NCBI GenBank assembly: GCA_003168235.1
Contig: PMSZ01000188.1
Coordinates: 1 to 12,181 of the forward strand
Length of the DNA: 12,181 nucleotides
Origin: Acidobacteriaceae bacterium
Lineage (GTDB): Bacteria > Acidobacteriota > Terriglobia > Terriglobales > Acidobacteriaceae
Direction: 5' to 3'
Shown here piece after piece: positions 7,345 to 12,181 of the stretch. The notes under the pieces are model-generated. The model ran no database searches. It had not been told where the DNA came from and was given only the letters and a program-made list of their open reading frames with translations. A program made the position numbers and the translations under genes. Each line of letters begins with the position of its first letter. Position 1 is the stretch's first letter.

Positions 7345-7863
7345 TCAGGCGCGTTGCTCGTCGATGCTGATGAAGGACCGGCGTAACCACACATACGCGA
7401 CAACCAGAAAAGCTACCCCGGCCACGGTATCGAGCGCGACATCCCAGATCGTCCCGGTACGCGATGGAATATAACTCTGGTGCCATTCGTCCATCGCAGC
7501 CACAAAAGCCGTTCCCAGCCACGACAATAACGCGGCCCGCAGCAACAAGCCGGGACGATAGCCAAATGTCGCCCGCCACCCGCGCAGAAGCAACAGGCTC
7601 AATGTGCCATAGCCGACAACGTGTCCCGTCTTGCGCAAAATGTGGTGAAAAATAAAAAATTCGCGGATGTCGATATGTCCGAACAACCGGCTCAAAATCG
7701 TGTACAGCGCCGTGCCCGTATTTTCGGAGGAAAAAAAATCGGTCGACTCAAACCCAATCAGAACGATCCAGGCGGCAGCCGGCCACCAAGCCCGCAGAAG
7801 ATTGCGGCCGGATCCAGCCTGCGATGCGGAATCAGGGCGGGACGCAGTCAAGTCGTTCGTCAA
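7345..7863 (-). CDS. VanZ family membrane protein
   Basis: A 172-residue protein from a TTG at 7861-7863. The open frame continues into guaB, but no ATG or GTG lies between the guaB stop and the first membrane segment, and AAGGG and AAGG precede this TTG by 10 and 4 nt. VanZ hallmarks are present: RKTGHVVGYGTLSLL with Lys78, His81 and Tyr85, then MDEWHQSYIPSRTG with Asp125, Glu126, Gln129 and Arg135, then DVALDTVAG with Asp141, Asp145 and Gly149. Four hydrophobic segments are visible (about 25-38, 83-93, 105-122, 142-160). The name comes from an enterococcal glycopeptide-resistance gene; most chromosomal members have no known role, so resistance should not be assumed. The gene begins 26 bp after guaB and is probably co-transcribed with it. 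Confidence 0.82.
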   Translation of the reverse strand: MTNDLTASRPDSASQAGSGRNLLRAWWPAAAWIVLIGFESTDFFSSENTGTALYTILSRLFGHIDIREFFIFHHILRKTGHVVGYGTLSLLLLRGWRATFGYRPGLLLRAALLSWLGTAFVAAMDEWHQSYIPSRTGTIWDVALDTVAGVAFLVVAYVWLRRSFISIDEQRA

Positions 7864-7874
7864 ATGGCCTTGTC

Positions 7875-7901
7875 CCTTATTCGGCCGCCTTATTCGGCCG
7901 C
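7875..7901. repeat. 13-bp tandem duplication across the guaB stop
   Basis: Period-13 identity holds over 27 bp. On the minus strand GCGGCCGAATAAG occurs twice in a row. The first copy encodes the last residues of GuaB and its TAA (7890-7892); the second repeats them, including a TAA, in the short gap before the VanZ gene. Confidence 0.92.
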
Positions 7902-9398
7902 GTAGTTTGGAGCTTCGCGCGTGATCATGACGTCGTGCACGTGGCTTTCGCGCAGTCCGGCGGCGCTGATGCGCACAAAACGCGCTTTCTGCTGCAGTTC
8001 GGCGATAGTCTGGCATCCGCAATATCCCATGCCCGACTTCAGGCCTCCCACCATCTGGTGCACGATCATCGCCACCGATCCACGATAGGGCACGCGGCCT
8101 TCAATTCCCTCTGGCACCAGCTTGCCCACCCGATTCGAGTCTTCGCCAAGCACCGGCATCGCGGTCGAGGCGTCTCCATCGGAGTTCTGGAAATAGCGTT
8201 CGCTTGAACCTTGCGCCATCGCTCCCAGCGACCCCATGCCGCGATACGACTTGAAGCTGCGGCCTTGATACAGAATCAATTCCCCGGGGCTTTCATCGGT
8301 GCCGGCAAACATCGATCCGATCATCACCGCGGAAGCGCCTGCGGCGAGAGCTTTGCTGATGTCGCCTGAATACTTGATGCCGCCGTCAGCGATCACCGGA
8401 ACACCTGAGTCTCGCGTCGCCCGGGAAGCTTCCGCAATCGCGGTGATCTGCGGAACGCCTACGCCGGTCACGATGCGCGTGGTACAGATCGAGCCGGGAC
8501 CAATGCCGACTTTCACGCCATCCACTCCCGCGCGGATCAGATCGCAGGCGCCATCGAACGTCGCAACGTTGCCGGCAATCAGGTCCACTTCCGGCAGCTC
8601 GGCCTTCACTCGCTTCACCGCTTCCAGCACCAGCGCGGAGTGCCCATGCGCGCTGTCAATCGCGAGCACGTCGACCTTCGCCTTCGCCATTTCCTGCGCT
8701 CGTTCCAGAAAGTCTCCCGTCGCGCCAATCGCCGCGCCCACGCGCAGGCGGCCTTTGTCGTCTTTGGCTGCGCCTGGGTATTTCAGTTTCTTCTGGATGT
8801 CCTTGACCGTGATCAGGCCCTTCAAGTTGTATTTATCGTCCACTACCAGCAGTTTTTCCACGCGATGCTCGTGCAGAATTTCTTCCGCTTGTTCGAGCGT
8901 CGTCCCCACCGGTACGGTGATCAGGTTTTTCTGGGTCATCACCTTGCTGATGGGGATATCAAAGCGGGTTTCAAAGCGCAGATCGCGATTGGTCAGAATG
9001 CCGACCAGCTTGCCATCTTTCAGCGTGATCGGCACGCCGGAAATCTTGTACTTCTGCATGATCTCCAGCGCATCCGAAACCTTGGCGTCGGGAGACATGG
9101 TCACGGGATCGACAATCATGCCGCTCTCCGACCGCTTCACTTTGTCGACTTCGTTCGCCTGCTGCTCGATCGTCAGATTGCGGTGAATAATCCCGATCCC
9201 GCCCTGCTGCGCCATGGCAATCGCCATGTGCGACTCGGTCACCGTATCCATAGCCGCGCTGACAATGGGAACGTTCAGCGAAATGTTGCGCGAAATCTGG
9301 GTCTGCGTGTTGGTCGTGGCCGGCACAACTTTCGAATGCGCCGGCAGCAGTAACACGTCATCGAAAGTAAGCGCTTCGGGGACGGGAAAATGAATCAT
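7890..9398 (-). CDS. guaB: Inosine-5'-monophosphate dehydrogenase
   Basis: IMP dehydrogenase oxidises IMP to XMP with NAD+, the first committed step to GMP, in the cytoplasm. The 502-residue product has normal length. The N-terminal barrel starts with EALTFDDVLLLPAHS. Two CBS domains are inserted at about residues 95-205 (GVPITLKDGKLVGILTNRDLRF, then EKLLVVDDKYNLKGLITVKD). The catalytic loop GIGPGSICTTRIVTG places the nucleophile at Cys305, the E. coli number, and the flap carries Arg401-Tyr402 in SSERYF. The ATG at 9396-9398 gives the family-typical N-terminus; the 33-codon upstream extension does not. No clear Shine-Dalgarno sequence is seen and the predicted leader is short. The gene probably heads a unit with the VanZ gene and is divergent from the VWFA-domain gene. 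Confidence 0.98.
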   Translation of the reverse strand: MIHFPVPEALTFDDVLLLPAHSKVVPATTNTQTQISRNISLNVPIVSAAMDTVTESHMAIAMAQQGGIGIIHRNLTIEQQANEVDKVKRSESGMIVDPVTMSPDAKVSDALEIMQKYKISGVPITLKDGKLVGILTNRDLRFETRFDIPISKVMTQKNLITVPVGTTLEQAEEILHEHRVEKLLVVDDKYNLKGLITVKDIQKKLKYPGAAKDDKGRLRVGAAIGATGDFLERAQEMAKAKVDVLAIDSAHGHSALVLEAVKRVKAELPEVDLIAGNVATFDGACDLIRAGVDGVKVGIGPGSICTTRIVTGVGVPQITAIAEASRATRDSGVPVIADGGIKYSGDISKALAAGASAVMIGSMFAGTDESPGELILYQGRSFKSYRGMGSLGAMAQGSSERYFQNSDGDASTAMPVLGEDSNRVGKLVPEGIEGRVPYRGSVAMIVHQMVGGLKSGMGYCGCQTIAELQQKARFVRISAAGLRESHVHDVMITREAPNYAAE

Positions 9399-9417
9399 AA
9401 GATTTGGGTTAACGTCT

Positions 9418-9446
9418 ATTGTAGGGAGCGCCCTCACATCAGGCAA
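9418..9446 (-). promoter_or_regulatory. Candidate promoter of guaB
   Basis: On the minus strand TTGCCT (9441-9446) is followed after 17 bp by TACAAT (9418-9423). Transcription would start roughly 10-15 nt before the guaB ATG, giving a very short leader, in line with the lack of a Shine-Dalgarno sequence there. Confidence 0.45.
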
Positions 9447-9509
9447 ATGGGGATTCCCTTTTGCCGGCTGAACCTCACCCCGTGTAAGCACTCGCATTAG
9501 CCTGACTGG

Positions 9510-9538
9510 TTGCCAAAGGGATCGAAAAGCGTTAGATT
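9510..9538 (+). promoter_or_regulatory. Candidate promoter of the VWFA-domain gene
   Basis: TTGCCA (9510-9515) and TAGATT (9533-9538) are separated by 17 bp. The leader would be about 65 nt. The -10 match is only moderate, so this is tentative. Confidence 0.33.
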
Positions 9539-9585
9539 TCGAGTTAACCGGAGTTCCGCTATTCCCAAGTTCTGCTGGACTTTAG

Positions 9586-9604
9586 CCACGCCACTCCGTG
9601 GAGG
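9586..9604 (+). promoter_or_regulatory. Ribosome binding site overlapped by a small hairpin
   Basis: GGAGG (9600-9604) lies 5 nt before the ATG at 9610 and decides that start over the GTG at 9598, which overlaps it. The preceding CCACG (9586-9590) can pair with CGTGG (9597-9601) around a six-base loop, covering the first two bases of the binding site. Confidence 0.5.
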
Positions 9605-9609
9605 CTCTT

Positions 9610-11370
9610 ATGCTGCGCAACCTTCCGCTTCCCACCGCCATCGCGTCATTTCTCGCACTGAACCTGGCCAGTTATCCAATCGCGCTCAGTGCGCAACAGG
9701 CGCCGGCCGATGAACCGAATATCACCATCCGCGCCAATACCCGGCTGGTAGTGGTCGATGTGGTCGTGACCGACAAGGCGGGCCAAGCGATCACGGGCTT
9801 GAAGCCGGAAGACTTCACGCTCGAAGAGAATGGCAAGAAGCAGAAGATTTCCGTGTTCGTCCCGCCGGGAATCGCGAACCGGTCGAGCAGCACCGCCGCG
9901 CCTCTGCCGCCAGGCATCTTCTCCAACCACCCCGAGAATGTGGACCCGGGCGGCGTACCCCTGGTGCTCCTGCTGGACGCGACCAACTCCTCATTCTCGA
10001 ATCAGGCTTACGCGCGCTCGCAGATGTTGAAGTATGTCCTGGAGCATGGAACGGGCCGCCAAATAGCGGTCCTGACATTAAGTGACCGTCTGCGCGTGCT
10101 GCAGCAGTTCACCAGCGACCCGCAAGTGCTCATGACCGCGATCAAGAATTTCATGCCTGTATCCCCGATCCTGCAGGGGGGAGCCCCGGCGCCCGCGGAC
10201 GTTGCTGGCTCAGCTGCTGCCGGCTCAGGACTTCACGGGACTGGAGGTGCCGCATCTTCCGTCGGTCAGTCCATTCAGGATTTCGCCAATCTCGAAATCG
10301 GCTATACCATCGAGCGCCGCACTCTGATCACTCTCGATGCCATGGAGACTCTTTCCCGAATGCTAGGCGGCTTGCCCGGCCGCAAGAATGTCGTATGGCT
10401 AACCTCGGACCTTCCGTTTGATTTGGTCCCGGAAGACCGCGTGGTGAGCGAAGCGGAGTTGGAAGCCGACCTTCCGAGCGCCAGCCAGAAATCGGACAGA
10501 ACCCTCTCCGCCGGCGCCCAGGCTGAGGAACAGCGCTCGCTCCACAGCCAGCAGATCCGGGAAGCTGAAACACAACTGGCCAGCGCCGGCGTCGCAATTT
10601 ACCCGGTCGACCTTCGCGGCCTGGTTAGCGGAATGGAAAACTCGGCTGCCCGAGGCGCCTCTGCTTACAGCGACGCCGCACTCAGCAACCGCGCGACCAG
10701 CGGCGTTGACAGCCTGCAAGCCAGCCATGGCACGATGGAGGAAGTGGCCTCAGAGACCGGAGGCAAAGCTTACATCAACGAGAACGACGTCAAAGAGGGC
10801 GTGGCTCTCGCGGCCTCCGACGAAAAGGCTTCCTACTCTCTCGGCTATTATCCCGAGAACAAAAAGTGGGACGGCAAGCTGCGCAACATCAAGCTCAAGC
10901 TCGATAAGGGCGACACGCAGATCCGTTACCGCAAGGGGTATTTTGCCATCGAGCCTGGTCTGATCAAAGACCACAACTACGAGCAGGACGTGATTTCCGC
11001 GTTGGCCGTCGATGCTCCCGCCACCCAGGTCACTTTCAAAGCGCAAGCCAAGCCCAGCGACCCGGGCAAGGTGCGGGTCATTTTCCTGGTAGATCCACGG
11101 AGCGTGACCGCCGAAGACTCCGCCGGCAGCAAGAAGATGAATGTCAGCTTCTACGCCAGCGTCTGGGGAGCGAACGGAAAAAGCATGGGCATCCGCAGCA
11201 TTAAGGTAGACAAGTCCTTCGACGCTGTCACCTATCAGCAGATTCTCGATCACGGCATGATGGTCCCGGTGGACCTCGAAATCCCTCAGGGTGGTACGGA
11301 ACTTCGCCTCGCCGTCCTCGATAACAAAACCGGATACATCGGCACCGTGAGTGGGCCAGTCGGACAATAG
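9610..11370 (+). CDS. Secreted VWFA-related Acidobacterial domain protein
   Basis: A 586-residue exported protein. A signal peptide covers about residues 1-28 (hydrophobic core at 9-26, likely cut near ALSA-QQ). ITIRANTRLVVVDVVVTDK (38-56) and ITGLKPEDFTLEENGKKQKI (61-80) are the hallmark N-terminal part of the TIGR03436 family. The von Willebrand A-type region follows: VPLVLLLDATNSS (116-128), where Asp123, Thr125 and Ser127 form a DxTxS variant of the metal-binding DxSxS, then a central strand IAVLTLSD (152-159) and GRKNVVWLTSDLPF (257-270). A Gly/Ala/Ser-rich insert (about 189-222) and an Ala/Glu/Gln-rich, probably helical stretch (about 278-325) interrupt it. IRYRKGYFA (438-446) ends the conserved part. 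Residues about 452-586 are a beta-rich tail. The family is large in acidobacteria and its function is unknown; metal-dependent protein binding outside the cytoplasm is inferred. A terminator follows directly. Confidence 0.88.
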   Translation: MLRNLPLPTAIASFLALNLASYPIALSAQQAPADEPNITIRANTRLVVVDVVVTDKAGQAITGLKPEDFTLEENGKKQKISVFVPPGIANRSSSTAAPLPPGIFSNHPENVDPGGVPLVLLLDATNSSFSNQAYARSQMLKYVLEHGTGRQIAVLTLSDRLRVLQQFTSDPQVLMTAIKNFMPVSPILQGGAPAPADVAGSAAAGSGLHGTGGAASSVGQSIQDFANLEIGYTIERRTLITLDAMETLSRMLGGLPGRKNVVWLTSDLPFDLVPEDRVVSEAELEADLPSASQKSDRTLSAGAQAEEQRSLHSQQIREAETQLASAGVAIYPVDLRGLVSGMENSAARGASAYSDAALSNRATSGVDSLQASHGTMEEVASETGGKAYINENDVKEGVALAASDEKASYSLGYYPENKKWDGKLRNIKLKLDKGDTQIRYRKGYFAIEPGLIKDHNYEQDVISALAVDAPATQVTFKAQAKPSDPGKVRVIFLVDPRSVTAEDSAGSKKMNVSFYASVWGANGKSMGIRSIKVDKSFDAVTYQQILDHGMMVPVDLEIPQGGTELRLAVLDNKTGYIGTVSGPVGQ

Positions 11371-11392
11371 TTCAAGCACGATATCCAAATAC

Positions 11393-11428
11393 AAAAAGGC
11401 GTCCATTTTCGGACGCCTCTTTTATTTC
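11393..11428. terminator. Bidirectional intrinsic terminator
   Basis: AGGCGTCC (11397-11404) pairs perfectly with GGACGCCT (11411-11418) across a six-base ATTTTC loop. On the plus strand it is followed by a T-rich tract (11420-11427), and on the minus strand by five T (complement of 11393-11397). It sits between the converging VWFA-domain gene and rplQ and can serve both. Confidence 0.88.
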
Positions 11429-11474
11429 GCTAAAATACGATTTAGGTAAAGTTCGGAGTAAAGCCCGAGCCGAG

Positions 11475-11996
11475 CTATTCCTTCTTGTCGCTGCCTTCGG
11501 TCTTGCCTTCGGCCTCGTTCGCAGCCATGTCGGCCTGCGCCTGGTTTTCGGCGTCCGCGTGCTCCATCGCCTTGCGGTTTTCTTCGGCTTTCTTGGCCCG
11601 GACTTCCGCCCGCTTCTGGCGCTTTTCGTCGAGCACCTGCTCGCTGCCGAGCAGTTCGATAAACGCCTTTTCCGCGCCGTCGCCCTTGCGCCAGGCGCCG
11701 CGAACGATCCGCGTGTAGCCGCCTTTGCGGTCGCCGAAGCGCGGAGCCACGGTATCGAAAAGCTTGTGCACCGCTTCGTCGGTCATCAAATAGGCTTTCG
11801 CCTGCCGCCGTGCCGCCAGATCGCCCTTCTTGCCGAGTGTGATCATCTTCTCGACCGACGGACGCACTGCCTTGGCCTTGATCACCGTCGTCTCAATCCG
11901 CTCTTCCATGATGATCGAAGTCACCATGTTGCGCAGCATCGCGCGCCGGTGAGAAGTGGTCCGTCCAAGCTTGTATCCTGCAACTTTGTGACGCAT
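11475..11996 (-). CDS. rplQ: 50S ribosomal protein L17 with a C-terminal extension
   Basis: L17 binds 23S rRNA near the peptide exit tunnel of the large subunit. The 173-residue product starts with MRHKVAGYKLGRTTSHRRAMLRN condensed features: the basic N-terminus, then TSIIMEERIETTVIKAK (26-42), the RRQAKAYL block (63-70) and the signature GDRKGGYTRI (88-97), ending the core with FIELLG (112-117). The remaining ~55 residues are an extra tail rich in Ala, Glu and Lys, probably helical then disordered; E. coli L17 is about 127 residues long. The start ATG has a good GAGG six bases upstream (12003-12006). The gene follows rpoA, the normal order of the alpha operon, and is closed by the bidirectional terminator. 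Confidence 0.97.
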   Translation of the reverse strand: MRHKVAGYKLGRTTSHRRAMLRNMVTSIIMEERIETTVIKAKAVRPSVEKMITLGKKGDLAARRQAKAYLMTDEAVHKLFDTVAPRFGDRKGGYTRIVRGAWRKGDGAEKAFIELLGSEQVLDEKRQKRAEVRAKKAEENRKAMEHADAENQAQADMAANEAEGKTEGSDKKE

Positions 11997-12017
11997 GGGA
12001 AACCTCAGTGGTCGTGA

Positions 12018-12070
12018 AGTCGCTGGTCGCTGGTCGTTAGCGAACGACTAGCGACCAACGACCAACGACT
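12018..12070 (-). repeat. Heptamer-built inverted repeat in the rpoA-rplQ gap
   Basis: Two 22-base arms (12018-12039 and 12049-12070) flank a nine-base loop. They are complementary except at three positions. In the minus-strand (mRNA) sense two of these become G-U pairs and one is an A-C mismatch, so the transcript should fold into a long hairpin. Each arm consists of 7-bp units (GTCGCTG, GTCGCTG, GTCGTTA on the left; ACCAACG-type units on the right). It fills most of the space between the rpoA stop and the rplQ ribosome binding site. Confidence 0.85.
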
Positions 12071-12077
12071 GTTTTTT

Positions 12078-12181
12078 CTACAGATCGTTATCGCCGTACG
12101 CCGAAGCGGGCAGCACCTGGTTCGAAGTCGGTCCGGGGACGGCGTTGCCGTGCTCGTCGATCTTCATGCCCAGGCTCAGAC
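12078..12181 (-). CDS. rpoA: RNA polymerase alpha subunit, C-terminal end only
   Basis: The last 33 codons of a minus-strand gene that enters from the right edge and stops with TAG at 12078-12080. The visible part begins LSLGMKIDEHGN, matching the end of the alpha C-terminal domain (the 'GLSLGM' motif after its last helix), and continues as a short polar tail ending YGDNDL. Alpha assembles RNA polymerase and its C-terminal domain contacts promoter UP elements and activators. Position immediately upstream of rplQ supports the call, since rpoA-rplQ is the conserved end of the alpha operon. The rest of the gene lies outside the window. Confidence 0.88.
   Translation of the reverse strand, partial: LSLGMKIDEHGNAVPGPTSNQVLPASAYGDNDL

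Noticed and set aside
7864..8022. Upstream extension of the VanZ frame into guaB
   Set aside because: The added residues are an Arg-rich shadow of guaB codons; the TTG at 7861-7863 follows the guaB stop and gives a normal VanZ length.
8299..9186. Long plus-strand open frame (295 codons) opposite guaB
   Set aside because: It is antisense to a certain guaB, has Ser/Arg/Pro-rich composition with no recognisable domain, and reflects codon bias of the opposite strand.
9399..9497. 33-codon N-terminal extension of guaB
   Set aside because: IMP dehydrogenases start close to the EALTFDDVLL motif; the extension is not family-like and it overlaps the candidate promoter.
9598..9609. GTG start of the VWFA-domain gene
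   Set aside because: It overlaps the GGAGG that serves the ATG at 9610; the shorter form has a cleaner signal peptide.
1..12181. CRISPR arrays, insertion sequences, integrase/att sites, tRNA or rRNA genes
   Set aside because: I looked for regularly spaced repeats, transposase-like frames with terminal inverted repeats, and conserved RNA motifs and saw none.

Overview
The window reads as a chromosomal segment of an acidobacterium (Acidobacteriota, probably close to the Terriglobia/Koribacter group). The strongest clue is a secreted protein of the 'VWFA-related Acidobacterial domain' type (9610-11370). A DUF2203 protein and an Ig-like surface lipoprotein fit the same picture. Base composition is moderately GC-rich and gene content is largely housekeeping, with no phage, insertion sequence, CRISPR array, tRNA or rRNA.

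Layout from left to right. A truncated SH3-domain lipoprotein (minus, 1-522) is followed by an Ig-like lipoprotein (minus, 698-1336). Next come a DUF2203 protein and a GT39-type membrane glycosyltransferase, a likely two-gene transcription unit on the minus strand (1546-3572). An MFS exporter-like protein (plus, 3683-4918) is divergent from the glycosyltransferase. A NatA/NatB-type ABC exporter pair (minus, 4919-7189) meets the MFS gene stop to stop. A VanZ-family membrane protein and the IMP dehydrogenase guaB probably form one minus-strand unit (7345-9398). The VWFA-domain protein is divergent from guaB (plus, 9610-11370). The window ends with rplQ and the last 33 codons of rpoA (minus, 11475-12181), the 3' end of the classical alpha ribosomal-protein operon.

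Functionally, guaB (GMP synthesis) and rpoA-rplQ (transcription and translation) are core genes. The ABC pair should work as one exporter. The glycosyltransferase and the two lipoproteins point to envelope work. The VWFA protein is exported and probably acts in protein-protein contacts outside the cytoplasm.

I see no clear new multi-gene system. The most distinctive signal lies in the gaps between genes. Perfect or near-perfect tandem duplications of 12-13 bp sit at three gene boundaries: a 12-bp pair duplicating a -10-like box (536-559), a 13-bp triplet carrying three nested start codons at the ATPase-permease junction (6250-6288), and a 13-bp pair duplicating the guaB stop region (7875-7901). 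A heptamer-based 22-bp inverted repeat fills most of the rpoA-rplQ gap (12018-12070). A clean bidirectional terminator separates the VWFA gene from rplQ. No gene-free stretch exceeds 300 bases.
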